A stretch of 64,000 bases of DNA from positions 25,387,101 to 25,451,100 of the forward strand of contig OY804578.1 of the NCBI GenBank assembly GCA_963680875.1. The letters run 5' to 3'. Shown here in pieces: positions 10,191-21,030 of this stretch (its first letter is position 1; each line of letters begins with the position of its first letter). The position numbers and the translations under genes are program-made. The notes under the pieces are model-generated. The model saw only the letters and a list, made by a program, of their open reading frames with translations. It searched no databases and had not been told where the DNA came from. The DNA comes from Bathymodiolus brooksi (Eukaryota > Mollusca > Bivalvia > Mytilida > Modiolidae).

Positions 10191-12123
10191 TTTGGCTATT
10201 ATGTCCAGGTCATTTGGCTATTCTGTCTAGGCCATTTGGCTATTCTGTCTAGGCCATTTGGCTATTCTGTCCAGGCCATTTGGCTATTCTGTATAGGACA
10301 TTAGGCTATTCTGTCTAGGCCATTTGGCTATTCTGTCTAGTCCATTTGGCTATTCTGTCTAGGCCATTTGGCTATTCTGTCTAGGACATTAGGCTATTCT
10401 GTCTAGGTCATTTGGATATTATGGCTAGGCCATTTGACTATTCAGTCTAGGTCATTTGGCTATTCTGTCTAGGCCATTTGGCTATTCTGTCTAGGACATT
10501 TGGCTATTATGTCTAGGTCATTTGACTAATTTGTCTAGGCCATTTGGCTGTTATGTCTAGGACATTTGACTATTCTGTCTGGGTCATTTGGCTATTCTGT
10601 CTAGGACATTTGGCTATTATGTCTAGGCCATTTGACTAATCTGTCTAGGTCATTTGGATATTATGTCTAGGCCATTTGACTATTCTGTCTGGGTCATTTG
10701 GCTATTCTGTCTAGGACATTTGGCTATTATGTCTAGGCCATTTGACTATTCTGTCTAGGTCATTTGGCTATTCTGTCTAGGCCATTTGGCTATTCTGTCT
10801 AGGACATTTGGCTATTATGTCTAGGTCATTTGACTAATCTGTCTAGGCCATTTGGCTATTCTGTCTAGGCCATTTGACTATTCTGTCTGGGTCATTTGGC
10901 TATTCTGTCTAGGACATTTGGCTATTATGTCTTGGCCATTTGACTATTCTGTCTAGGTCATTTGGCTATTCTGTCTAGGCCATTTGGCTATTCTGTCTAG
11001 GACATTTGGCTATTATGTCTAGGTCATTTGACTAATCTGTCTAGGCCATTTGGCTATTCTGTCTAGGTCATTTGGCTATTCTGTCTAGGTCATTTGGTTA
11101 TTCTGTCTAGGTCATTTGGCTATTCTGTCTAGGCCATTTGGCTATTCTGTCTGGGTCATTTGGCTATTCTGTCTAGGTCATTTGGATATTATGCTTAGGC
11201 CATTTGGCTATTCTGTCTGGGTCATTTGGCTATTCTGTCTAGGTCATTTTGGCTATTCTGTCTAGGCCATTTGGCTATTCTGTCTGGGTCATTTGGCTAT
11301 TCTGTCTGGGTCATTTGGCTATTCTGTCTAGGTCATATGGCTATACTGTCTAGGCCATTTGGCTATTCTGTCTAGGCCAATTGGCTATTATGTCTAGGTC
11401 ATTTGGCTATTCTGTCTAGGCCATTTGGCCATTCTGTCTAGGTCATTTGGCTATTCTCTCTAGACCATTTGGCTATTATGTCTAGGTCATTTGGCTATTA
11501 TGTCTAGGCCAATTGGCTATTATGTCTAGGTCATTTGGCTATTCTGTCTAGGCCATTTGGCTATTCTGTCTAGGCCAATTGGCTATTCTGTCTGGGTCAT
11601 TTGGCTATTCTGTCTAGGTCATATGGCTATTCTGTCTAGGCCATTTGGCTATTCTGTCTAGGCCAATTGGCTATTATGTCTAGGTCATTTGGCTATTCTG
11701 TCTAGGCCATTTGGCTATTCTGTCTAGGTCATTTGGCTATTCTCTCTAGGCCATTTGGCTATTATGTCTAGGTTATTTGGCTATTATGTCTAGGCCATTT
11801 GGTTATTCTGTCTAGGTCATTTGGCTATTCTGTCCTCGCCATTTGGCTATTCTGTCTAGGCCATTTGGCTATTCTCTCTAGGCCATTTGGCTATTATGTC
11901 TAGGCCATTTGTCTATTCTGTCTAGGCCATTTGGATATTCTGTCTAGTCCATTTGGCTATTCTGTCTAGGTCATTTGGCTATTCTGTCTAGGCCATTTCG
12001 TTTTTCTGTCTAGGCCATTTGGCTATTCTGTCTAGACCAATTGGCTATTCTGTCTAGTCGATTTGGCTATTCTGTCTAGGCCATTTGGCTATTTTGTCAG
12101 GGTCATTTGGCTATTCTGTCTAG

Positions 12124-12129
12124 GTCATT
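12124..12129 (+). repeat. target-site duplication GTCATT, left
   Basis: GTCATT from a satellite monomer borders the left (3') end of the minus-strand LINE. The same six bases border its other end at 13734-13739. Confidence 0.6.
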
Positions 12130-13733
12130 AGTTTAAAATATTTTATTGTCCAAAAACATGACAATAGGATCAGATACAAGTTTTTCTACAGTCTTTCTTA
12201 ATAATTAGAAAAACAACATAAAACAACAACATGAAATGTACGAGTGCAACACAATTTGAAATTTGCCCAATGACAAATCGAACAGACCTTTCCAATAAAT
12301 GGACTCGTTTATAGAACACACCTAGAATGAAGAAAATCAATAATTGTTATACAATGTAGTGGGATTATTAATTCGGTAAAGGTAGGATCTTTTAAAATTT
12401 AGTTTCAAAATATATAACAATATCATTATTTATTCAGTAAGAATTTTAACATAAAGTGCTCACACGTGTGTATTGCAACATTTACTAATTCACACCAGGT
12501 CAGCCACAAACCAATTGTCACCTGATTACATTCGCGATAATCAGCGGAAAGAAAAGCGACATGTTTCCTTAATATATGTCTGTACAGTAATGAATACATG
12601 TCTATTGGTGTCAATATTATAAATTTGACTTCCAAACAGCAAGGTGTTTAAGTCAATGTGTACATTTGCAGCGAATAAAGAACGGTACAAACTATTTCTT
12701 TGTGCACCAAACCTCTTGCAGTACAATACAAAATGTTCAGTATTCTCTGTGGAATATCCACAAGAACAAGATAGGCTATGAATCAAATTAGCATGAAATA
12801 GATCATTATGTAATGCACTACAATTATTCCTTATTCTAGTATGCAGTATATTTAAATATCTGTTGCCAATATTATAATAGGAGGGGGGTTTAGCATTTTT
12901 ATAGTAGTGTTGTTTCAATTTGTACTTGAAGGATTCAAAAGTTGAACGTTGACGTATTCTCAGGTCTAATAAATTCCATAACTTGGTCGTCGACGGAAAA
13001 AATGACTGTTGGGATATCGATAATCTGTTTGTAGTTTGACTAATATTACACTATTTCGTAAATTATAGTTGTTAGTTTCTCCAACACTGGGAGGAATCAA
13101 ATCACATAAAAACTCAGGAGAATTACCAACATTTAATTTATAAAACATACATAATTTTTTAACCTCTCGCCTAGTGCTAAGTTTCTCCCAAACCGCCTCC
13201 CTGTATATTGAATCCAAACTTGTGTAGCATGTTAGCCCTGTAACAATACGAGCCGCTTCCAATTGTAGTTTTTCGAGTCTATCAGAATTGACTTGCCCGC
13301 AGTTATCCCATACCTCAGATGAATATTCCAAAATTAGTCTAATGAAAGTAAAATAAATATTTTCCAGATATTCCCTCTTTAATCTAAATTTAAGCTTCCT
13401 CAAGACATTAAGTTGCTTTGAAGTTCTCTGAATTAGGTTGTCTATATGTTTTGTCCATTTACAATCACTACTGATAATTATGCCTAAATGTTTGTGCTTA
13501 TTAACAGAATTAAGGACGATTCCGTCGAAATCAAAGCTGAGTTCATCTTGTTGGTTTCTAATATTGAATATCATTATCTCAGTTTTATTAGGATTAAATT
13601 TTACTAACCAAGTATCCCCCCACTTTTTTATATTGTTTAGGTCGATATCAATCATATTTTTTAAAGTAGATTCGTCTAAGGCTGCATGTCCAATAGATGT
13701 ATCGTCGGCAAAAAATCTACTGAGTCCAAGCAT
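12130..13733 (-). mobile_element. 5'-truncated non-LTR retrotransposon (LINE A)
   Basis: A minus-strand insertion within a satellite monomer. Its 3' end at 12130 carries AATAAAATATTTTAAAC (minus strand), including an AATAAA signal, with no long poly-A. Its 5' end is cut just before the reverse transcriptase FADD motif, the usual outcome of incomplete target-primed reverse transcription. About 410 bp of 3' untranslated sequence follow the coding part. On the right, the satellite resumes after the duplication with a short deletion of a few bases. Confidence 0.85.
12541..13733 (-). pseudogene. LINE A ORF2: end of reverse transcriptase and C-terminal domain (frameshifted)
   Basis: Reading leftward, the frame opens with FFADDTS (FADD at 13701-13712), the C motif with the two catalytic aspartates. 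It continues with WLVKFNPNKTEIMIF, the HLGIIISSDCKW segment, the thumb (LILEYSSEVWDNC) and LEKLQLEAARIV, all typical of LINE reverse transcriptases. Near 13000 a run of T/A bases shifts the frame by one and a stop follows at 12966. The other frame continues the protein with LWNLLDLRIRQ and a C-terminal CSCG...TEHFVLYC motif (CxC, eight residues, H, four residues, C), a zinc-finger-like end common in CR1/Jockey-type elements. Endonuclease and palm motifs upstream of FADD are absent. It is non-functional. Confidence 0.85.
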
Positions 13734-14010
13734 GTCATTGGCATGTCTAGGTCATTTGGCTATTCTGTCTAGGCCATTTGGCTATTCTGTCTAGGTCATT
13801 TGGCTATTCTGTCTAGGTCATTTGGCTATTCTGTCGAGGACATTTGGCTATTCTGTCTAGGTCATTTGGCTATTATGTCTAGGCCATTTGGCTATTATGT
13901 CTACGCCATTTGGCTATTCTGTCTAGTCCATTTGGTTTTACTGTCTAGGCCATTTGGCTATTCTGTCTAGGTCATTTGGCTATTATGTCTAGGTTATATG
14001 GCTATTATGT
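13734..14010 (+). repeat. 22-bp satellite between the two LINEs
   Basis: About 12 monomers, starting with the duplicated GTCATT and a shortened monomer. The first TCGAGGACA monomer that I see in the window is here (from 13834). This piece shows that the two LINEs are independent insertions. Confidence 0.95.
14007..14010 (+). repeat. target-site duplication ATGT, left
   Basis: ATGT (inside TATTATGTCTAGG of a monomer) borders LINE B on the left and recurs at 15952-15955 on the right. Removing the element and one copy restores the 22-bp phase exactly. Confidence 0.6.
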
Positions 14011-15826
14011 GGCGATAACAAAAAGTTTAAAGATCTGAAATGCACAGCGCAAAAAGAAATCCGCCGAGCCTACTGGAAGTACATAGATGGTATCATGTCA
14101 AGCGAAACTGAATCTGAACTAGAGACAGGAAAAAGGGGCAACACTATGAAGCGGTTCTGGACCGTCATTAAGCATAAAAGATCAGATGGTAGACAGATAC
14201 CGCCATTAAAATCAGAAGGACTCCTACACTCAGAACCAGTAGAAAAAACAAACATTCTTAATAACCAGTTTCAGAATGCTTTCTCCAAAAAGACAAACAT
14301 CTCAAAGGAAGAATTCTCCAACCTCTGTAAGATGCAAGGCACGACAGTATCTGGCGTGGAAAAACTTCTTAGTAAGCTAAACCCAACTAAAGCTGCAGGA
14401 CCAGACAATATAACACCAATAGTCTTGAAAGAACTTGCACCATTCATAGCACCAATACTTACAGTCATATTTAAAATATCATACGAATCAGGAACTATAC
14501 CAGCCATATGGAAAACAGCAAACATCTGTCCTGTATTTAAGAAAGGGAAAAAAATTGAAGCCATCAACTACAGACCAATCTCGCTCACATGTATTTCATG
14601 CAAGCTGATGGAACACATTATTACCAGCTATATAATGAAACATGATGACACACACAATATCCTCTATCCGCTAAAGCATGGATACCGGAAAGGCCTATCA
14701 TGTGAAACCCAATTAATTGAATTTGTTGATGACATCACACGAAACATAGACGCAGGTAAACAAACCGACTGCTTAATAATGGACTTTTCAAAAGCCTTCG
14801 ACAAGGTCAGCCATAGCCTCCTTCAACATAAATTAGATCACTACGGCATCAGTGGAAAGACCGGTGAGTGGATCAAGACCTTCCTCTCAGACCGAAGCCA
14901 GTCTGTCGTTATTGAAGGAGAGTCATCAGATAAGATACCGGTGGAATCGGGAGTACCCCAAGGGTCAGTCCTAGACCCCAGCTTATTTCTTTTTTATATA
15001 AATGACATGCCAGAAGGGATAACATCAAAAGTGAGACTTTTCGCAGACGACACAATTGCATACTTCAGACCAAGATGCAAGAACGCTTCAATCAGATCTA
15101 GATAAGCTAGAAAAATGGGAAACATCATGGTTAATGGCATTCCATCCAGAAAAATGCAATGTTCTAACCATTACAAAGAAAAGAAATCCAATAAAGTTCA
15201 ACTACACTCTCCACGGACATTCACTTGAACATGTGACCTCAGCAAAATATCTCGGCTGTACAATAACATCTGATCTAAAATGGGGACCTCACATCAACAA
15301 CATCTGCAACAAAGCAAATTCTACCATCGGCTTCCTCAAGAGAAATCTGAATATTGCCAACAAATCAGTCAAAGAAAGAGCTTATCAGTCATTAGTGAGA
15401 CCATCCTTAGAATACTCTAGTGCAGAATGGGATCCACATCAACAACAGGATAAACAACGCCTAGAAAGGATACAAAGAAGAGCTGCAAGATACGTCACTA
15501 ACAGATACCACAACACCTCATCTGTTAGTGATATGCGCGATCAGCTTAAATGGCCATCTCTAGAAAGCTGAGGAACAAACTCCCGGCTTACCATGATGTA
15601 TAAAATGACGAACAATCTAGCAAATATTGACACTAGTGACAAACTTATACCACTCCCAAGACCATCAAGAAATTGTAACACCCTGGCATTCAGCATTTCG
15701 TCATGCAGAACATCCATACGGAAGGAATCATTCTATCCAAGAACCTCCAAGGATTGGAATGCTCTAAAGGATGCCAGTGGTGGGGCACCGAGTCTTGAAG
15801 CTTTCAAGGCTTGCCTCCGTCAGTAA
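14011..15826 (+). pseudogene. LINE B ORF2: reverse transcriptase (frameshift plus nonsense)
   Basis: The frame is open from the insertion point. It shows, in order: the linker RRAYWKYIDGI; LNPTKAAGPDNITP; NICPVFKKGKKIEAINYRPI; KHGYRKGLSCETQL; the catalytic MDFSKAFD (14779-14802); ESGVPQGSVLDP (from 14944); and RLFADDT (FADD at 15040-15051). Just after FADD the frame shifts by one and a stop follows near 15105. The other frame carries on with SDQDARTLQSDLDKLEKW, YLGCTITSDLKWGPHI, RPSLEYSSAEWDP and LERIQRRAARYV. An in-frame TGA at 15569-15571 interrupts it, plausibly an old CGA, and the frame then runs to TAA at 15824-15826. The palm is complete but the gene is dead. VLDP has Asp where Gly is usual. 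Confidence 0.88.
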
Positions 15827-15951
15827 GCTGCCAGTGCCGTTTTTAACCTCACTGTAAATATTCCGCACACAAAATTTTGTAGTTTTTACATGCGCACACC
15901 CAAAGTGGCAGAATAGTCAATCAGATGACGGAGGCCACTCAACGGAAGAAG
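14011..15951 (+). mobile_element. non-LTR retrotransposon fragment (LINE B)
   Basis: A plus-strand insertion in the satellite, from the linker upstream of the reverse transcriptase to a short 3' untranslated region (15827-15951) ending GGAAGAAG, a GAA-rich tail rather than poly-A. The endonuclease half is missing, so the copy is 5'-truncated. Reverse transcriptase motifs place it among Jockey/CR1-like LINEs. It is a different family from LINE A, since motif wording and 3' ends differ. Confidence 0.88.
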
Positions 15952-16794
15952 ATGTCTAAGCCATTTGGCTATTCTGTCTAGGCCATTTGGCTATTCTCTC
16001 TAGGTCATTTGGCTATTCTGTCGAGGACATTTGGCTATTCTGTCTAGGCCATTTGGCTATTCTGTCTAGGTCATTTGGCTATTCTGTCTAGGTCATGCGG
16101 CTATTATGTCTAGGACATTTGGCTATCATGTCTAGGTCATTTGGCAATTCTGTCTAGTCCATTTGGCTATTCTGTCTAGGTCATTTGACTATTCTGTCTA
16201 GGTCATGTGGCTATTATGTCTAGGACATTTGGCTATCATGTCTAGGTCATTTGACAATTCTGTCTAGTCCATTTGGCTATTCTGTCTAGGCCATTTGGCT
16301 ATTCTGTCTGTGTCATTTGGCTATTCTGTCTAGGTCATTTGGCTATTCTGCCTAGGTCATTTGACTATTCTGTCGAGGACATTTGGCTATTATGTCTAGG
16401 TCATTTGGCTATTATGTCTATAGGTCATTTGGCTATTCTGTCTAGGTCATTTGGCTATTCTGTCTAGGCCATTCGGCTATTCTCTCTAGGACATTTGGTT
16501 TTACTGTCTAGGCCATTTGGATATTCTGTCTAGGTCATTTGGCTATTATGTCTAGGTTATATGGCTATTCTGTCTAGGCCATTTGGCTATTCTGTCTAGG
16601 CCAATTGGCTATTATGTCTAGGTGATTTGGCTATTCTGTCTAGGTGATTTGGCTATTCTGCCTAGGCCATTTGGCTATTCTGTCTAGGCCATTTAGCTAT
16701 TCTGTCTAGGTCATTAGGTTTTTCTGTCTAGGCCTTTTGGCTATTATGTCTAGGCCATTTGGTTTTTCTGTCTAGGCCATTTGGCTATTCTGTC

Positions 16795-19700
16795 TAGGTC
16801 ATTTGGCTATTCTGTATAGGTCATTTGGCTATTATGTCTAGGCCATTTGGCTATTCTGACTAGGCCATTTGGCTAGTCTGTCTAGGTCATTTGGCTATTA
16901 TGTGTAGGTCATTTGGTTATTCTTTCTAGGTCATTTGGCTATTCTGTCTAGGTCATTTGGATATTCTGTCTAGGCCATTCGGCTATTCTCTCTAGGCCAT
17001 TTGGTTTTACTGTCTAGGCCATTTGGCTATTCTGTCTAGGTCATTTGGCTATTATGTCTAGGTTATATGGCTATTCTGTCTAGGCCATTTAGCTATTCTG
17101 TCTAGGCCAATTGGCTATTATGTCTAGGTCATTTGGCTATTCTGTCTAGGTGATTTGGCTATTCTGCCTAGGCCATTTGGCTATTCTGTCTAGGCCATTT
17201 GGCTATTATGTCTAGGCCATTTGGTTTTTCTGTCTAGGCCATTTGGCTATTCTGACTAGGTCATTTGGCTATTCTGTCTAGGTCATTTGGCTATTATGTC
17301 TTGGCCATTTGGCTATTCTGACTAGGCCATTTGGCTAGTCTGTCTAGGTCATTTGGCTATTATGTGTAGGTCATTTGGTTATTCTGTCTAGGTCATTTGG
17401 CTATTCTGTCTAGGTCATTTGGCTATTCTGTCTAGGCCATTCGGCTATTCTCTCTAGGCCATTTGGTTTTACTGTCTAGGCCATTTGGCTATTCTGTCTA
17501 GGTCATTTGGCTATTATGTCTAGGTTATATGGCTATTCTGTCTAGGCCATTTGGCTATTCTGTCTAGGCCAATTGGCTATTATGTGTAGGTCATTTGGCT
17601 ATTCTGTCTAGGTCATTTGGCTATTCTGCCTAGGCCATTTGGCTATTCTGTCTAGGCCATTTAGCTATTCTGTCTAGGTCATTAGGTTTTTCTGTCTAGG
17701 CCATTTGGCTATTATGTCTAGGCCATTTGGTTTTTCTGTCTAAGCCAATTGGCTATTCTGTCTAGGTCATTTGGCTATTCTGTCTAGGTCATTTGGCTAT
17801 TATGTCTAGGCCATTTGGCTATTCTGACTAGGCTATTTGGCTAGTCTGTCTAGGTCATTTGGCTATTATGTGTAGGTCATTTGGTTATTCTGTCTAGGTC
17901 ATTTGGCTATTCTGTCTAGGTCATTTGGCTATTCTGTCTGGGTCATTTGGCTATTCTGTCTAGGCCATTTGGCTATTCTGTCTGGGTCATTTGGCTATTC
18001 TGTCTAGGTCATTTGGCTATTCTGTCGAGGACATTTGGCTATTCTGTCTAGGGCATTTGGCTATTCTGTCTAAACCATTTGGCTATTATGTCTAGGCCAT
18101 TTGGTTATTCTGTCTAGGTTATTTGGATATTATGTCTAGGCCATTTGGCTATTCTGTCTAGATCATTTGGCTATTCTGTCTAGGTCATTTGGTTATTCTG
18201 TCTAGGTCATTTGGCTATTCTGTATAGGTCATTTGGCTATTATGTCTAGGCCATTTGGCTATTCTGACTAGGCCATTTGGCTGGTCTGTCTAGGTCATTT
18301 GGCTATTATGTGTAGGTCATTTGGTTATTCTTTCTAGGTCATTTGGCTATTCTGTCTAGGTCATTTGGATATTCTGTCTAGGCCATTCGGCTATTCTCTC
18401 TAGGCCATTTGGTTTTACTGTCTAGGCCATTTGGCTATTCTGTCTAGGTCATTTGGCTATTATGTCTAGGTTATATGGCTATTCTGTCTAGGCCATTTAG
18501 CTATTCTGTCTAGGCCAATTGGCTATTATGTCTAGGTCATTTGGCTATTCTGTCTAGGTGATTTGGCTATTCTGCCTAGGCCATTTGGCTATTCTGTCTA
18601 GGCCATTTGGCTATTATGTCTAGGCCATTTGGTTTTTCTGTCTAGGCCATTTGGCTATTCTGACTAGGTCATTTGGCTATTCTGTCTAGGTCATTTGGCT
18701 ATTATGTCTTGGCCATTTGGCTATTCTGACTAGGCCATTTGGCTAGTCTGTCTAGGTCATTTGGCTATTATGTGTAGGTCATTTGGTTATTCTGTCTAGG
18801 TCATTTGGCTATTCTGTCTAGGTCATTTGGCTATTCTGTCTAGGCCATTCGGCTATTCTCTCTAGGCCATTTGGTTTTACTGTCTAGGCCATTTGGCTAT
18901 TCTGTCTAGGTCATTTGGCTATTATGTCTAGGTTATATGGCTATTCTGTCTAGGCCATTTGGCTATTCTGTCTAGGCCAATTGGCTATTATGTGTAGGTC
19001 ATTTGGCTATTCTGTCTAGGTCATTTGGCTATTCTGCCTAGGCCATTTGGCTATTCTGTCTAGGCCATTTAGCTATTCTGTCTAGGTCATTAGGTTTTTC
19101 TGTCTAGGCCATTTGGCTATTATGTCTAGGCCATTTGGTTTTTCTGTCTAAGCCATTTGGCTATTCTGTCTAGGTCATTTGGCTATTCTGTCTAGGTCAT
19201 TTTGCTATTATGTCTAGGCCATTTGGCTATTCTGACTAGGCTATTTGGCTAGTCTGTCTAGGTCATTTGGCTATTATGTGTAGGTCATTTGGTTATTCTG
19301 TCTAGGTCATTTGGCTATTCTGTCTAGGTCATTTGGCTATTCTGTCTGGGTCATTTGGCTATTCTGTCTAGGCCATTTGGCTATTCTGTCTGGGTCATTT
19401 GGCTATTCTGTCTAGGTCATTTGGCTATTCTGTCGAGGACATTTGGCTATTCTGTCTAGGGCATTTGGCTATTCTGTCTAAACCATTTGGCTATTATGTC
19501 TAGGCCATTTGGTTATTCTGTCTAGGTTATTTGGATATTATGTCTAGGCCATTTGGCTATTCTGTCTAGATCATTTGGCTATTCTGTCTAGGTCATTTGG
19601 TTATTCTGTCTAGGTCATTTGGCTATTCTGTATAGGTCATTTGGCTATTATGTCTAGGCCATTTGGCTATTCTGACTAGGCCATTTGGCTAGTCTGTCTA

Positions 19701-21030
19701 GGTCATTTGGCTATTATGTGTAGGTCATTTGGTTATTCTTTCTAGGTCATTTGGCTATTCTGTCTAGGTCATTTGGATATTCTGTCTAGGCCATTCGGCT
19801 ATTCTCTCTAGGCCATTTGGTTTTACTGTCTAGGCCATTTGGCTATTCTGTCTAGGTCATTTGGCTATTATGTCTAGGTTATATGGCTATTCTGTCTAGG
19901 CCATTTAGCTATTCTGTCTAGGCCAATTGGCTATTATGTCTAGGTCATTTGGCTATTCTGTCTAGGTGATTTGGCTATTCTGCCTAGGCCATTTGGCTAT
20001 TCTGTCTAGGCCATTTGGCTATTATGTCTAGGCCATTTGGTTTTTCTGTCTAGGCCATTTGGCTATTCTGACTAGGTCATTTGGCTATTCTGTCTAGGTC
20101 ATTTGGCTATTATGTCTTGGCCATTTGGCTATTCTGACTAGGCCATTTGGCTAGTCTGTCTAGGTCATTTGGCTATTATGTGTAGGTCATTTGGTTATTC
20201 TGTCTAGGTCATTTGGCTATTCTGTCTAGGTCATTTGGCTATTCTGTCTAGGCCATTCGGCTATTCTCTCTAGGCCATTTGGTTTTACTGTCTAGGCCAT
20301 TTGGCTATTCTGTCTAGGTCATTTGGCTATTATGTCTAGGTTATATGGCTATTCTGTCTAGGCCATTTGGCTATTCTGTCTAGGCCAATTGGCTATTATG
20401 TGTAGGTCATTTGGCTATTCTGTCTAGGTCATTTGGCTATTCTGCCTAGGCCATTTGGCTATTCTGTCTAGGCCATTTAGCTATTCTGTCTAGGTCATTA
20501 GGTTTTTCTGTCTAGGCCATTTGGCTATTATGTCTAGGCCATTTGGTTTTTCTGTCTAAGCCATTTGGCTATTCTGTCTAGGTCATTTGGCTATTCTGTC
20601 TAGGTCATTTGGCTATTATGTCTAGGCCATTTGGCTATTCTGACTAGGCTATTTGGCTAGTCTGTCTAGGTCATTTGGCTATTATGTGTAGGTCATTTGG
20701 TTATTCTGTCTAGGTCATTTGGCTATTCTGTCTAGGTCATTTGGCTATTCTGTCTGGGTCATTTGGCTATTCTGTCTAGGCCATTTGGCTATTCTGTCTG
20801 GGTCATTTGGCTATTCTGTCTAGGTCATTTGGCTCTTCTGTCGAGGACATTTGGCTATTCTGTCTAGGGCATTTGGCTATTCTGTCTAAACCATTTGGCT
20901 ATTATGTCTAGGCCATTTGGTTATTCTGTCTAGGTCATTTGGATATTATGTCTAGGCCATTTGGCTATTCTGTCTAGATCATTTGGCTATTCTGTCTAGG
21001 TCATTTGGTTATTCTGTCTAGGTCATTTGG
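16795..21030 (+). repeat. 1,408-bp higher-order repeat, three tandem copies
   Basis: The marker GGATATTCTGTCTAGGCC followed by ATTCGG occurs at 16959, 18367 and 19775, exactly 1,408 bp (64 monomers) apart. Other markers keep the same interval: the TGGG/CGAGG/AAACC cluster near 17935, 19343 and 20751, and GACTAGGC/CTAGTCTG monomers. Copies differ by only scattered substitutions. Inside each unit an older sub-repeat of 462 bp (21 monomers) is visible, for instance TAGGCCATTC at 16971 and 17433. Confidence 0.9.

Larger units (their letters stand above)
5261..12129 (+). repeat. 22-bp satellite array, left segment
   Basis: About 312 head-to-tail monomers of 22 bp. The first half is TTTGGCTATTC and the second half TGTCTAGGTCA. 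Common alternatives are GGCCA for GGTCA, TTATG for TTCTG, GACTA for GGCTA, TGGG for TAGG, and a TTTTTCTG form replacing GCTATTCTG. All monomers lie in the same orientation. The outer 2 kb is the most variable. This segment contains TAGGACA monomers, but I did not see the TCGAGGACA subtype that is abundant to the right of the retrotransposons. The plus strand is T-rich (10 T, 3 A per monomer) and the consensus has no CpG. Confidence 0.97.

Noticed and set aside
12426..12635. 69-codon minus-strand frame in the LINE A 3' region
   Set aside because: It overlaps the end of ORF2 in another frame and the untranslated region, with no recognisable motif.
13438..13794. 118-codon plus-strand frame
   Set aside because: It is antisense to LINE A and runs into the satellite; the minus strand carries the reverse transcriptase motifs.
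14271..14567. 98-codon minus-strand frame, and another at 14070-14255
   Set aside because: Both are opposite-strand shadows of the LINE B reverse transcriptase.
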